In this document: piece after piece, positions 17,467 through 29,056 of the stretch
Layout of the letters: each line of letters starts with the position of its first letter
Numbering within the stretch: position 1 is the stretch's first letter
Origin: Rhizobium etli CFN 42
GTDB taxonomy: Bacteria; Pseudomonadota; Alphaproteobacteria; Rhizobiales; Rhizobiaceae
DNA length: 64,000 nucleotides
Direction of reading: 5' to 3'
Assembly: GCF_000092045.1 (NCBI RefSeq)
Contig: NC_007761.1
Location: 4,287,501 to 4,351,500, forward strand
The notes under the pieces: generated by a model
What the model saw: only the letters and a program-made list of their open reading frames with translations
Databases searched by the model: none
Told to the model about the DNA's origin: nothing
Made by a program: the position numbers and the translations under genes

Positions 17467-18909
17467 TCACGCCTCTGGCGAACGCGCGGAGAGGAAGACC
17501 CGTGGCTCGAAGGCAAAATCCTTGTCGAAGGGGTAGGTCGGATGCTGCTTGCGCAGCCGCGGCAGGCGCTCGACGAACTGATCGACCACCCCCTCCGACA
17601 GCGCCATCAGGTTAGGGTTTGCGATCGGCGCCAGTTCCGGCGAGAGATAGCCCGATTTGACGACGATGATCTTGGCTGCGTGCGGGTCGAGGCCGAGCCG
17701 GGTGAAATCGGCGATATTGTGATAAGGTCGCCGTTTGGCCGAGAGCACGAGATCGATGCCGCCGATCGAAACGACCGCCTGCCGATCGGCCGCGTCGGCG
17801 GTCTCATGCAGGAATTTGACGGCGAAGCGGGCATCGACCGGCCTGCTGCCCTTGGTATCGAGCGAGGCACCGACGCTGAGGGCAAGCTCCGCACCGATAC
17901 CTGCGGCATAGCAGGCTTCGGTCGCCGCCTTGTCGGCGATGCCGGCAAAGATGACACCCTCAGCACCTTTGGCGATCAGCTCGGCCAGGACATCGGCTCG
18001 GTCTCCGACGCCGCCGCCTGTCGGGTTGTCGCCGGAGTCGGCGAGCACGACAGGAGCGGTCGGACTGGCGATCGCTTTCGCAACGCATTCCTTGACCGAA
18101 CCGGTCTCGCAGCCGAAGACGAAGTCTTCGCGAACATCCCAATAGGCCTTGGCGAGGCGCTTCGCCTCGCGCTCCAGCACGGCACGATCAGTGCCGGTCA
18201 TAATAGCGGCGGCCGTGGCGCGCGGTTCGTCGGCCCAGACATAACCGACCATCAGCGAGGCATCCCAGACGCCACCCATCGCGTCGATATCCGGCAGCTT
18301 GGCATAGAGGCTCTTCGCCGGCTCATCGACCGTGCTGGTGCGCTCGCCGGGCAGAACGACCGGGATCGGCGCCCAGAGAACGAACGGCCTTACGCCGGTT
18401 TTCAAGCTCTTGACCAGCATAGAGACCGAGCGGCGCATCGTCTCCTCGACATCGATATGCGGCGCCGTGCGATAGGTGGAGTAGATGTCGAGCGCATCGA
18501 TAATGCGCTGGGTGACGTTGCCGTGCAGGTCGTAGCTTGCCGAGACGGTGCATGCCTCGCCGACGAGCGCGCGGGCGGCACTAATCCAGTCGCCCTCGGC
18601 ATCCTCCATGCCGTCCACATACATGGCGCCATGCATGGCGAGATAGAGCCCATCGAGCGGCAGCAGCGGCCTCAGCCGCTCAAGGAATTCGCTCTTGAAC
18701 GCCTCATAGGTGGCACGCGAAACCGGCCCGCCGGCAATGGCCCGGGCATGGATCGTCGGCAGGAATTCCGCGTCATAATCTCTGAGGAAGGCAAAGTACG
18801 GCGACTCCAACAACCCCGCTCCGCGCAACACGCGAAAATCTCTCTCCTCGTTCAGAACGGGATTGTAAGTGCTGCACTCGATATGGATGCCACCGACGGC
18901 GATGCGCAT
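17467..18909 (-). CDS. M81-family metallopeptidase (MlrC-like)
   Basis: A 480-residue member of the M81 family, named for microcystinase MlrC. The N-terminal block MRIAVGGIHIECSTYNP, the AMHGAMYVDG segment, the SYDLHGN metal-binding block and the DSGDNPTGGG segment are all diagnostic. Members are zinc peptidases, mostly of unknown natural substrate; degrading microcystin is not implied here. The ATG at 18909 is preferred because GAGG lies seven bases upstream; an in-frame ATG nine codons earlier lacks a ribosome site. It stands alone, with no transport genes beside it. Confidence 0.85.
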   Translation of the reverse strand: MRIAVGGIHIECSTYNPVLNEERDFRVLRGAGLLESPYFAFLRDYDAEFLPTIHARAIAGGPVSRATYEAFKSEFLERLRPLLPLDGLYLAMHGAMYVDGMEDAEGDWISAARALVGEACTVSASYDLHGNVTQRIIDALDIYSTYRTAPHIDVEETMRRSVSMLVKSLKTGVRPFVLWAPIPVVLPGERTSTVDEPAKSLYAKLPDIDAMGGVWDASLMVGYVWADEPRATAAAIMTGTDRAVLEREAKRLAKAYWDVREDFVFGCETGSVKECVAKAIASPTAPVVLADSGDNPTGGGVGDRADVLAELIAKGAEGVIFAGIADKAATEACYAAGIGAELALSVGASLDTKGSRPVDARFAVKFLHETADAADRQAVVSIGGIDLVLSAKRRPYHNIADFTRLGLDPHAAKIIVVKSGYLSPELAPIANPNLMALSEGVVDQFVERLPRLRKQHPTYPFDKDFAFEPRVFLSARSPEA

Positions 18910-19271
18910 GGGAAACCTCGGTTGATATGGGAGCAATCAGCAAAATGTGGGTGGTGATGGACTGAACATGCGGCGGCAATCCAACGATCGCGCCGCCGCT
19001 GCCTGACGCTGATGATAGTTCGCAAAACGAGCCGATCAACCGCGATAAAGGACAAATTTCTTTAGATGTCAGACTGGCACCATGACCCGGAATCACCTCA
19101 TCAGGACTTCTCCGGGAAGGCCGCGAGGTAGAACAGCCGAGAATGAATTCGCAGTGAGCGCGAAAAGCCGCACGCCGATCCTCTTCGGAAGCGCAGCGGT
19201 TACCGGGCAATTGAATGGTCTTCACATATGCCAGATAGTTATTTGGACTAGACCGAGAGGGCTTGAAAACA

Positions 19272-19361
19272 TGGCGGAGAGGGTGGGATTTGAACCCACG
19301 ATACCCTTGCAGGTATGCCGCATTTCGAGTGCGGTGCATTCGACCACTCTGCCACCTCTCC
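19272..19361 (-). tRNA. tRNA-Ser (anticodon CGA)
   Basis: The minus strand folds into a 90-base type II tRNA. The acceptor stem GGAGAGG pairs with CCTCTCC, the discriminator is G and CCA is encoded. The anticodon stem CCGCA/TGCGG encloses loop CTCGAAA, giving anticodon CGA for UCG. There is a long variable arm (CATACCTGCAAGGGTATC) as in serine tRNAs and a standard T arm with GGTTCAAATCC. Confidence 0.97.
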
Positions 19362-19456
19362 GCGGTCAGGTCGGCGCTTGTTCGGCGCGGGCGTTCTCAT
19401 AACGGGCAGATGACAGGTTGGCAAGCCGAAATATCGAGCTTTTCCATCCTTTTGCC

Positions 19457-19485
19457 TTGACACCTTTCTGTCACTCGCGTATCCC
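19457..19485 (+). promoter_or_regulatory. Probable sigma-70 promoter of rplU-rpmA
   Basis: TTGACA (19457-19462), a 17-base spacer, then TATCCC (19480-19485), matching the rhizobial CTTGAC-N17 housekeeping pattern at the -35. It would give an rplU leader of about 170 bases, long enough for autoregulation, though I see no named leader motif. Confidence 0.55.
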
Positions 19486-19665
19486 GCATCCGCAATAGGA
19501 GTGGAGTAGTCCGCCCCTTGCCCACCTCGCGCTCGCGCGGGGTTTCACCGGCAGACCAGAATTCCGGGCTAGCTCCCTGAAATCCCTGCTTAACTTCGAC
19601 TGATAAAAAGACGGCCACCTGCGGAAATAGCGGGGAGCGCCGGAACGAACATGAAAGGATAAAAA

Positions 19666-19983
19666 ATGTTCGCAGTCATCAAGACCGGCGGTAAGCAGTA
19701 CCGTGTGGCAGCCAACGACGTGCTGACCATCGAAAAGCTTGAAGCATCCGCTGGCGACTCCATTGAATTCACCGAAGTCCTCGTGATCGGCGAAGGCGCC
19801 GACGCGGCGATCGGTGCGCCCTTCGTAGCCGGCGCCTCCGTCAAGGCGGAAGTTGTCGACCAGACCCGCGGCAAGAAGGTCATCGCCTTCAAGAAGCGCC
19901 GTCGTCAGAATTCGAAGCGTTCGCGCGGCCATCGCCAGCATCACACGGTCGTCCGTATCACGGACATCGTGGCTGCCAAGTAA
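19666..19983 (+). CDS. rplU: 50S ribosomal protein L21
   Basis: A 105-residue large-subunit protein that binds 23S rRNA. The start [14 protein letters not shown], the [17 protein letters not shown] region and the HRQHHT block are diagnostic. AAAGGA lies close before the ATG. It is cotranscribed with rpmA, 34 bases downstream, in the order conserved in most bacteria. Confidence 0.98.
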   Translation: MFAVIKTGGKQYRVAANDVLTIEKLEASAGDSIEFTEVLVIGEGADAAIGAPFVAGASVKAEVVDQTRGKKVIAFKKRRRQNSKRSRGHRQHHTVVRITDIVAAK

Positions 19984-20017
19984 GATCAACGGGTTTCAGG
20001 TTTAAAGGAGAACTCCA

Positions 20018-20287
20018 ATGGCACACAAAAAAGCTGGCGGTTCCTCGCGCAACGGTCGCGATTCCGAATCCAAGCGCCTTGGCGTGAAGAAGTTCGGCGG
20101 CGAAGCCGTCATCGCAGGCAACATCATCGTGCGTCAGCGCGGTACGCAGTGGCATCCCGGTTCCAACGTCGGCCTCGGCAAGGATCACACGATCTTTGCA
20201 CTTACCGCCGGCAATGTGGACTACCGAACGAAGGCCAACGGTCGCGTCTACGTGTCTGTCATGCCGAAAGCGGAAGCAGCGGAATAA
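20018..20287 (+). CDS. rpmA: 50S ribosomal protein L27
   Basis: An 89-residue protein whose N-terminus reaches the peptidyl-transferase centre. It begins [19 protein letters not shown] and carries the GVKKFGGE and RQRGT blocks. The protein starts directly with the mature AHKKAGG, without the cleaved N-extension seen in Firmicutes. AAGGAG lies upstream. A strong terminator follows at 20359. Confidence 0.98.
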   Translation: MAHKKAGGSSRNGRDSESKRLGVKKFGGEAVIAGNIIVRQRGTQWHPGSNVGLGKDHTIFALTAGNVDYRTKANGRVYVSVMPKAEAAE

Positions 20288-20358
20288 GCCGGTAGCGCTC
20301 AAAAACAGCCGGCGTCTCATCGACCCGGCTGGCCGTACCAGGTTCAGTCCAGAAAACA

Positions 20359-20387
20359 GGGGAGATGGGGCGCCATCTCCCCTTTTT
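20359..20387 (+). terminator. Rho-independent terminator after rplU-rpmA
   Basis: GGGGAGATGG, loop GGCG, CCATCTCCCC, then five T residues. An in-frame ATG of the next gene at 20365 falls within this stem, supporting the later start at 20413. Confidence 0.93.
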
Positions 20388-20412
20388 CTTTGTCCAAACA
20401 GGAGGACTGAAC

Positions 20413-21069
20413 ATGCAAGGCGAATTGATAAGGGTAGACCAATCACGGTCTTCCCGGGAGGACCAGCGGTCTTCCAAGGAACGGCTGAGGCCGGAGCGGT
20501 TAAGGACCGATTGCCCTGTCTTGTTATCGGAAAGGCTCGTCATGCGCGCGCCTCACGAAGAAGACATCGACGCCCTTGCCCATCTCGCCAACAACGCCAA
20601 AGTCGCCACCATGGTATCGCGTATGCCGCACCCCTATACCGCCAATGATGCCGCCGACTTTGTTTGGCGTTCGCGAAATGGCGAGATTGGCAAGTGCGTC
20701 TATGCCATCACCAAAGCCGAAAACGGCGCCTTCATGGGGTGCTGCGGCGTGGAACCGCATAGCGACGGCAAGACCGTCGAGATCGGTTACTGGCTGGGTG
20801 AACCCTATTGGAATCAGGGCTACACCACCGAGGCCTGCCACGCCCTCGTCGACATGGTGTTCCGGACGCGGCAGGACGTCGATCAGATCGACGCCCGCTG
20901 CCGGGTGATGAACGTCGCCTCGCGGCGCGTCATCCAGAAGTGCGGCTTCCAGTTCCAGGGATCGGGCCTCGCGGCCTCGCTGGCGCTCGGCAGCAACGTG
21001 CCTGTGGAATGGTACAGGCTCGACCGCAAGACCTGGATGTCGCTGAGAAGCTGGGGGAACATCGCATGA
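20413..21069 (+). CDS. GNAT-family N-acetyltransferase (RimJ/RimL type)
   Basis: A 218-residue acetyl-CoA-dependent N-acetyltransferase. After an Arg/Ser-rich N-terminal extension of about 35 residues, the GNAT fold runs from LLSERLVMRAPHEEDI to the end, with the GYWLGEPYWNQGYTTEA acetyl-CoA-binding region. RimJ/RimL relatives acetylate N-termini of ribosomal proteins, but the substrate here is unknown. AGGAGG ends seven bases before the ATG at 20413. It overlaps the next GNAT gene by four bases (ATGA), so the pair is translationally coupled. Confidence 0.85.
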   Translation: MQGELIRVDQSRSSREDQRSSKERLRPERLRTDCPVLLSERLVMRAPHEEDIDALAHLANNAKVATMVSRMPHPYTANDAADFVWRSRNGEIGKCVYAITKAENGAFMGCCGVEPHSDGKTVEIGYWLGEPYWNQGYTTEACHALVDMVFRTRQDVDQIDARCRVMNVASRRVIQKCGFQFQGSGLAASLALGSNVPVEWYRLDRKTWMSLRSWGNIA

Positions 21070-21653
21070 GCACGACGGCACTGCAAAGGCCGGACACCAA
21101 GTCGATGATGCCCGGACCCGCGCCGGTCATCCCGACTGCCCGGCTGACGCTCCGCCCCCACCGGCTGAGCGATGCGCCCGCCATCGCGGAATCGCTTTCC
21201 GATTTCGCGGTGACGCGCATGCTCTCCCGCGTGCCCGCGCCCTTCGACCGGCAGGATGCGCTGGACTGGCTGATGCCGGTCACGTCAGGCACGCTGCCGG
21301 ACTGGTCGCTCGCGATCACCGGTAAGGATGATGTCCATATCGGCACCGTCTCGATCGAACTGCGCCACGGCCGCTGGCATCTCGGCTACTGGCTGAACCG
21401 CTACTACTGGCGGCGCGGCTATATGAGCGAGGCGGTGGCGGCGATCATCGAGCGCTTCTCGCGCCGCATGCCGGAGACGCCTGTTCATTCCGGTGTCTTC
21501 GCCGACAACCCGGCTTCGCTGCGGCTGCAGGAGAAGCTCGGATTCCGCATGACGGGTTGCGGCGAAATCTATTGTTTCGCCCGCAACACCATGGTGTCGC
21601 ATATCGAAACCGTGCTGCGACCGGGCGCGCTGCAGCCGCGCAAGGTCGCATAA
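21066..21653 (+). CDS. GNAT-family N-acetyltransferase (RimJ/RimL type)
   Basis: A 195-residue acetyltransferase related to the preceding gene and probably an old tandem duplicate. The conserved region spans PTARLTLRPHRLSDAP to LQEKLGFRMTG, with the acetyl-CoA loop GYWLNRYYWRRGYMSEA. The ATG at 21066 overlaps the stop of the upstream gene. The two genes sit between rpmA and obgE, as is common in Rhizobiales. The substrate is unknown. Confidence 0.85.
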   Translation: MSTTALQRPDTKSMMPGPAPVIPTARLTLRPHRLSDAPAIAESLSDFAVTRMLSRVPAPFDRQDALDWLMPVTSGTLPDWSLAITGKDDVHIGTVSIELRHGRWHLGYWLNRYYWRRGYMSEAVAAIIERFSRRMPETPVHSGVFADNPASLRLQEKLGFRMTGCGEIYCFARNTMVSHIETVLRPGALQPRKVA

Positions 21654-21720
21654 CAAGCATGATGCCGAAAACTGTGAGCGGTTTGCGGACAACATCATGA
21701 TCTTCTAAAAGTCGAAAGGA

Positions 21721-21743
21721 GACGCCGCCGGCTCGGCGGCGTC
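21721..21743. terminator. Shared hairpin between converging genes
   Basis: GACGCCGCC, loop GGCTC, GGCGGCGTC: a perfect 9-bp stem between the GNAT gene and the converging phosphatase-family gene. It lacks a good T run on either strand, so its termination strength is uncertain. Confidence 0.55.
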
Positions 21744-21747
21744 TTCG

Positions 21748-22614
21748 TCAATCGCCGATCTCGATCCAGACGGGAAAATGATCGGAGCCGAGGGATTGCG
21801 TATCGATCCGCGCGGATTTCAACCGGCCCTCCAAGCCGCAACTGACGAAGCAATAGTCAAGATGCATGCGTTTGCCGTGATCTGCCGGATCCATCCAGCT
21901 GTAGCTTCCCGGGCGATAAGCCCCGAGCGCCGCAAAGGCGTCGATCGGCGTGCCGATTCTGGCGACACGGCCGTAATAGCCGCCGCCGGCGCCGGCAAGC
22001 GCGCAATATTCCGGCGATTCCGGCTCCATGTTGAAATCGCCCATGATCATATAGTCCTCGGGCAGCGGCAGCTCCGGCAGATCAAGCTCGCCACCGCCCG
22101 TCAGCGATCCACCCTCCTGGACGAATGCGTTGATGTGCCCGTTCAAGAATTGCAGCTGGCGGATGCGCTCGTCGGCAGAGACATGGTCGAGATGGACGGA
22201 GTAGACGCGGATCGCTCCGCCGGGGATGGCGATCAGCGCCTCCGTTGCGCCGCGCTGCAGGTTGATCTTGGCCATCGTCCGGCTGCGTGGCAGAAGCAGC
22301 GTCCGCGTCGACAGGATCGGCCAGCGCGACAGCACCATATTGCCGAACTGAAAACGCGTGCCGCGCACCGGCTGCAGGCCGCCTTCGCCCCCGTCGATAT
22401 GGATGTCGCAGGCCGGCCCATACACCCAGAAATGATCGGGAAAGAAGGCGGCAATATCGGCCACCATGTCGGCAAAACCGTTGCGCGAGAAGCCGCGGGT
22501 CACCTCCTGCAGCGCAATGACATCGGCGCCTTCAAGGCTCCGGGCAATACGCTCGAGATCGTATCTGCGGTCGAGACCGAAGCCGTACTGTATGTTATAG
22601 CTCGCAAAATTCAC
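21748..22614 (-). CDS. Endonuclease/exonuclease/phosphatase-family protein
   Basis: A protein of about 288 residues with the EEP metal-dependent hydrolase fold. Visible motifs are FASYNIQYG, ALQEVT (metal Glu), VYSVHLDH, MGDFNMEP, DYCFVS and the terminal SDHFPVWIE with the catalytic His. There is no in-frame ATG at the domain start. GTG at 22614 is chosen, 12 bases after GGAGG; ATC or ATT codons closer to that site are possible but rare starts. The frame stays open far upstream, but that part is antisense to obgE. The substrate (nucleic acid, lipid or sugar phosphate) cannot be told. Confidence 0.8.
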   Translation of the reverse strand: MNFASYNIQYGFGLDRRYDLERIARSLEGADVIALQEVTRGFSRNGFADMVADIAAFFPDHFWVYGPACDIHIDGGEGGLQPVRGTRFQFGNMVLSRWPILSTRTLLLPRSRTMAKINLQRGATEALIAIPGGAIRVYSVHLDHVSADERIRQLQFLNGHINAFVQEGGSLTGGGELDLPELPLPEDYMIMGDFNMEPESPEYCALAGAGGGYYGRVARIGTPIDAFAALGAYRPGSYSWMDPADHGKRMHLDYCFVSCGLEGRLKSARIDTQSLGSDHFPVWIEIGD

Positions 22615-22626
22615 GATAATCTTTGA

Positions 22627-24938
<2,312 letters not shown>

Positions 24939-24946
<8 letters not shown>

Positions 24947-26222
24947 TACCGTTGCGCCAAGCCCTGACATTGATGCGCTGATGAACGACATCGGCCGCAA
25001 GGCAAAGGCTGCAGCGCGACCGTTGGGCTTTGCCTCCACCGAGGCGAAGAACAAGGCCCTGAACGCCATGGCTGATGCGATCATGGCGAACAAGGCGCAT
25101 ATCCTCGCGGAAAACGCCAAAGATTTGAAAGACATCGAAGGCAGCGAAACGCTCGCCTCTTTCGTCGACCGGCTGACGCTGAACGACAAGCGCATTGCCG
25201 AGATGGCCGAGGGAATCCGCGCGATCGCCGCCCTTGCCGATCCGGTCGGCGAAGTCATCGCCGCCTGGGACAGGCCGAACGGCCTGAAGATCGAGCGCGT
25301 TCGCACGCCGCTCGGCGTCATCGGGGTGATCTTCGAAAGCCGGCCGAACGTCACCGCCGATGCCGGCGCGCTTTGCCTCAAGGCGGGCAATGCGGTCATT
25401 CTGCGCTGTGGCTCGGATTCGCGCCGTTCATCGCAGGCTATCCATGTCTGCATGGTCGAAGGTCTGAAGGCGGCCGGCCTTCCGGAGCATGCGATCCAAC
25501 TCGTTCCGGTCACCGACCGCGCCGCCGTCGGCGCCATGCTGCGCGGTCTTGAGGGGGCAATCGACGTCATCGTGCCGCGCGGCGGCAAGAGCCTGGTTGC
25601 CCGCGTGCAAAACGAGGCCCGGGTGCCGGTGTTCGCGCATCTCGAAGGCCTGTGCCACATCTATGTCGATGCATCAGCCGATCTCGAGATGGCGAAGAAG
25701 ATCGTCGTCAATGCCAAGATGCGCCGCACCGGCATCTGCGGCGCGGCCGAGACGCTGCTCGTCGATGGTGCGGCAATCGACACGCATCTGACGCCACTGC
25801 TTGAGGTGCTGACTGACGCCGGCTGCGAGATCCGCGCTTCGGCGGCAGTGCTGAAGGTTGCGCCCGGCCTGAAAACCGCGACGGAGGAGGACTGGTCGAC
25901 CGAATATCTCGACGCGATCATCTCGGTCGCCACCGTCGACGGCATATCGGGCGCGATCGCCCATATCCAGACATACTCCTCGAACCACACCGAGGCCGTC
26001 ATCGCCGAGGATCCCGCTGTCGTTCAGCGCTTCTTCACCGAAGTCGATTCGGCGATCCTGCTGCACAATGCCTCGACCCAGTTCGCCGACGGCGGCGAGT
26101 TCGGCATGGGAGCGGAAATCGGCATCGCTACCGGCAAGATGCATGCCCGCGGCCCCGTCGGTGTCGAACAACTGACCTCCTTCAAATACCGGGTGCGCGG
26201 TGCCGGACAGACCCGACCCTGA
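24939..26222 (+). CDS. proA: Glutamate-5-semialdehyde dehydrogenase (gamma-glutamyl phosphate reductase)
   Basis: A 427-residue NADPH-dependent reductase that converts gamma-glutamyl phosphate to glutamate semialdehyde, the second proline step. Motifs are [33 protein letters not shown] with the catalytic Cys, and SSNHTEAV. It starts inside the end of proB and overlaps the nadD start, giving a tightly packed proB-proA-nadD unit. Confidence 0.97.
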
Positions 26223-26859
26223 CGTGACGACGGAAAAGCTGGATCGGCGTTATCTGCGCATGCCGCACAGCGAGCGCGGCATGGTCGTCGGCCTGTTCGG
26301 CGGGTCGTTCAATCCGCCGCATGAGGGCCATGCGCTCGTCGCCGAAATCGCCATCAAGCGGCTCGGCCTCGACCAGCTCTGGTGGATGGTGACTCCCGGC
26401 AACCCGCTGAAAAGCCGCAATCTTCTCGCGCCCCTCGCCGAGCGCATTGCCGAAAGCGAGCGTGTCGCCGCCGATCCGCGCATCAAGGTCACCGCTTTCG
26501 AGCAGGCGCTCGGCGTCAGCTACACCGCCAATACGCTGGCCCGCGTCAAAGCCCGCAATCCGCATGTGCATTTCATCTGGATCATGGGCGCCGACAGCCT
26601 GCAGACCTTCCACAAATGGCAGAAATGGCAGGAGATCGCCCGCACCTTTCCGATCGCCGTGATCGACCGACCGGGCGCCACACTCTCCTATCTCTCTTCG
26701 AAAATGACGAGGACCTTCGATTTCGCCCGCATCGACGAGGACGACGCGCGGGTTCTCTGGAAGAAGCCGGCACCGGCCTGGACCTTCATCCACGGCCCAC
26801 GCTCCGGCCTGAGCTCGACGGCCATCCGCAACGGCGCTTTGCCGGGCGCGGTCGGATAG
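26200..26859 (+). CDS. nadD: Nicotinate-nucleotide adenylyltransferase
   Basis: A 219-residue enzyme that adenylates nicotinate mononucleotide to deamido-NAD in NAD synthesis. The ATP-binding [11 protein letters not shown] motif begins near residue 32, and SSTAIRNG near the end is the second nucleotide motif. [11 protein letters not shown] is typical. The ATG at 26200 overlaps proA by 23 bases; GTG at 26224 and ATG at 26260 are alternatives. Its usual partner rsfS is not adjacent but lies 3.8 kb downstream, beyond a small RNA and mod genes. Confidence 0.95.
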   Translation: MPDRPDPDVTTEKLDRRYLRMPHSERGMVVGLFGGSFNPPHEGHALVAEIAIKRLGLDQLWWMVTPGNPLKSRNLLAPLAERIAESERVAADPRIKVTAFEQALGVSYTANTLARVKARNPHVHFIWIMGADSLQTFHKWQKWQEIARTFPIAVIDRPGATLSYLSSKMTRTFDFARIDEDDARVLWKKPAPAWTFIHGPRSGLSSTAIRNGALPGAVG

Positions 26860-26877
26860 CTATTTTCAAGGAAATCC

Positions 26878-27005
26878 CGGAAACGAGAAAGCCCGACGGG
26901 GGAGGAGATCCGTCGGGCTTATAAACTCGACCGACAACTGGGAGGAGGAGTGTTGCCGATCCTGTCGAACGGCTATGGGAGGAGGAGAAAGCCGTTTCGA
27001 TGGAT
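26878..27005 (-). ncRNA. Alpha-r14-type anti-Shine-Dalgarno small RNA
   Basis: On the minus strand, three consecutive hairpins each expose a CCTCC-containing loop. The first is AACGGCT/AGCCGTT around CTCCTCCTCCCA (26970-26996). The second is GGCAAC/GTTGTC around CTCCTCCTCCCA (26932-26957). The third is AAGCCCGACGG/CCGTCGGGCTT around CTCCTCCCC (26889-26920), and it ends in TTTCTCGTTT as a terminator. Repeated CCUCCUCCC anti-SD loops define the alpha-r14 sRNA family of Rhizobiales, thought to bind ribosome sites of many mRNAs. The length of about 125 bases fits. A promoter lies just upstream. Ends are approximate. Confidence 0.85.
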
Positions 27006-27012
27006 GTGTTGT

Positions 27013-27041
27013 ACCATATTCCGCGGGAAGGTGAATGTCAT
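27013..27041 (-). promoter_or_regulatory. Promoter of the anti-SD small RNA
   Basis: On the minus strand ATGACA (27036-27041), a 17-base spacer and TATGGT (27013-27018) form a sigma-70-like promoter, placing transcription start near 27005, directly before the first hairpin. Confidence 0.6.
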
Positions 27042-27254
27042 TTTGTGCAATGCAGCAATGCGGACGATGCAATACTGCGGGTGCGAGCCCTGGCAGGCTG
27101 CCGTTTTAATCGGCAAACCCTAAAGAGCGTCTTTGCCCTTGCGGTCCTCTGGCGGACCGATCGCGAAAGCAATGCACCTCATGAATAGGTAAGGCCCATG
27201 TCCATCGATACAGTTATATTTTCTTCGATACATCGCTAGCCAAACCGTGAGAGT

Positions 27255-27278
27255 CGTTATATTCCTTGAAATATTTCG
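27255..27278. promoter_or_regulatory. Candidate ModE-type molybdate operator
   Basis: CGTTATATT, six bases, AATATTTCG: an inverted repeat resembling ModE sites (CGnTATAT half-sites 6-8 bases apart). It lies 20 bases before the chosen modA start and would overlap a longer N-terminus. A one-domain ModE gene lies in the same cluster. Binding is inferred. Confidence 0.5.
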
Positions 27279-27297
27279 AATCCTGGTGAGTGAAAGT

Positions 27298-28089
27298 ATG
27301 CAGAACCGCGGCCGATGGATGAACCTAGCAACCGCCGCGATCGCGGCTCTCTGGTTAGGCGCGGCAGCGCTGCCGGCGCCGGCCGCAGCCGCCGAAAAAC
27401 TGACCGTCTTTGCCGCGGCGAGCCTCAAGAATGCGCTCGACGCCGCCAATGCCGCCTGGACCAGGGCGAGCGGCAAGGAAACCGTCGCCTCCTATGCGGC
27501 GAGCGGGGCGCTTGCCAAGCAGATTGAAAATGCCGCCCCGGCCGATATCTTCATTTCGGCCGATGGCGATTGGATGGATTATCTCGCCGAGAAGAAGCTG
27601 ATCAAAGCCGACAGCCGTTCGGACCTGCTCGGAAACCGGATCGTACTCGTGGCTGAAAAGGACAAGGCGAAGCCGGTAGAGATCAAACAGGGTTTCGATC
27701 TCGCCGATTTGCTCGGTGACGGCAGGCTTGCCATGGGTGAGCCGAAATCGGTTCCCGCAGGCAAATACGGCATGGCCGCACTGGAAAAGCTCGGCGTCTG
27801 GACATCGGTCGAAAACAAGGTCGCCGGCGCCGAAAGCGTGCGCGCCGCCCTCGCCCTGGTCTCCCGCGGCGAAGCGCCTTACGGCATCGTCTACCAGACC
27901 GACGCGGCGGCCGATAAGGGTGTCGCGATCGTCGGCACCTTCCCGGCCGACTCCTACCCACCGATCATCTATTCGGTGGCAATTCTTGCCGACAGCAAGA
28001 ACCCGGATGCAGCAGCCTATCTCGATTTCCTGAAATCGGACGATGCAGCCGCTTTCTTCACGGCGCAGGGCTTCACTATCCTGAAGTGA
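27298..28089 (+). CDS. modA: Molybdate ABC transporter, periplasmic binding protein
   Basis: A 263-residue molybdate/tungstate-binding protein. A signal peptide runs to about AAAAEKL, after which the mature protein starts LTVFAAASLKNAL, a hallmark of ModA, with ASGALAKQIE and APADIFISAD. It captures molybdate for enzymes such as nitrate reductase and nitrogenase. ATG at 27298 or 27319 are credible starts. A GTG further upstream at 27247 would place the operator inside the gene. modB follows after an unusual 265-base gap. Confidence 0.92.
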   Translation: MQNRGRWMNLATAAIAALWLGAAALPAPAAAAEKLTVFAAASLKNALDAANAAWTRASGKETVASYAASGALAKQIENAAPADIFISADGDWMDYLAEKKLIKADSRSDLLGNRIVLVAEKDKAKPVEIKQGFDLADLLGDGRLAMGEPKSVPAGKYGMAALEKLGVWTSVENKVAGAESVRAALALVSRGEAPYGIVYQTDAAADKGVAIVGTFPADSYPPIIYSVAILADSKNPDAAAYLDFLKSDDAAAFFTAQGFTILK

Positions 28090-28354
28090 TTGAGAAGCTG
28101 AGACGATTGCGGAATCAGGGGCGACAGCTTAGCGTCAAGGCTGCTGACCTACTATTCTGGCTGCCCACTTCGTGCGGATGGTTGCCCTGCGAGACGTTAG
28201 TGAGGGACGGAGAGGTTGCGGCGATGCCCCTTCGCCCCGCGAGCGGAGGTCCGAAGGACGGGTCGAGACCCGTAGCTAGACCCCCGGCGGTGCCGGCAGG
28301 CGGATGAGGGGCAGGCGTCGGGTGATGCCGGATTTTCAAGGGAGACAATCGCAG
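28090..28354. repeat. Rhizobial intergenic repeat-like sequence between modA and modB
   Basis: The 265-base gap contains, read on the minus strand at about 28215-28315, blocks CCCCTCATCCGCC-TGCCGG and CGGGGCGAAGGGG, which I recognise from a palindromic intergenic element common in Rhizobium and relatives. The middle part (a CGGGTCTCGACCCG dyad and CCTTCGG) looks diverged. The rest of the gap shows nothing coding. Membership needs an alignment. Confidence 0.45.
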
Positions 28355-29056
28355 TTGAACATATTCGGCCTGAGCAACGAGGAATGGACGGCGATCCTGC
28401 TCAGCCTGCGCGTCTCGATCGTCGCCATGGTGGCGAGCCTGCCCTTCGGCATCCTCGTTGCCTTGCTCTTGGCCCGCGGCCGCTTCTGGGGCAAGTCGGT
28501 GCTGAACGGCGCCGTTCACCTGCCGCTGATCCTGCCTCCCGTCGTCACCGGCTTCCTTCTCTTGATCCTCTTCGGCCGCCGAGGCCCGATCGGCAGCCTG
28601 CTCGAGCAATATTTCGGCATCGTCTTTTCCTTCCGCTGGACGGGCGCCGCACTTGCCTGCGCCGTCATGGCCTTTCCGCTGATGGTTCGCAGCATCCGCC
28701 TGTCGATCGAGGCGGTCGATCGCAGGCTGGAAGAGGCGGCCGGAACGCTTGGCGCCGGGCCTGCCTGGGTTTTCCTGACGATCACCCTGCCGCTGACCCT
28801 GCCCGGCATCATCGCCGGCATGATCCTTTCCTTCGCCAAGGCGATGGGGGAATTCGGCGCGACGATCACCTTCGTCTCCAATATTCCGGGCGAGACCCAG
28901 ACGCTGCCGGCAGCGATCTACACCTTCACCCAATTGCCGGGCGGTGATGCCGGCGCGCTGCGGCTGACGCTGGTCGCCGTCGTCATTTCCATGGCCGCCC
29001 TGCTCGCCTCCGAATTGCTCGCTCGTGTCGCCGGCCGAAGGATCGATCCGGAATGA
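28355..29056 (+). CDS. modB: Molybdate ABC transporter, permease
   Basis: A 233-residue inner-membrane permease with five or six helices and the EAA loop [15 protein letters not shown] that contacts ModC. The TTG start at 28355 is preferred because it gives the family N-terminus [20 protein letters not shown] and has AAGGGAG nine bases upstream; ATGs at 28304 and 28325 would add an atypical Arg-rich tail. The gene overlaps modC by four bases (ATGA). Confidence 0.9.
   Translation: MNIFGLSNEEWTAILLSLRVSIVAMVASLPFGILVALLLARGRFWGKSVLNGAVHLPLILPPVVTGFLLLILFGRRGPIGSLLEQYFGIVFSFRWTGAALACAVMAFPLMVRSIRLSIEAVDRRLEEAAGTLGAGPAWVFLTITLPLTLPGIIAGMILSFAKAMGEFGATITFVSNIPGETQTLPAAIYTFTQLPGGDAGALRLTLVAVVISMAALLASELLARVAGRRIDPE

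Noticed and set aside
19362..19665. Named ribosomal-protein leader RNA before rplU
   Set aside because: The leader is long but I could not recognise a conserved L21-type fold, so only the promoter is reported.
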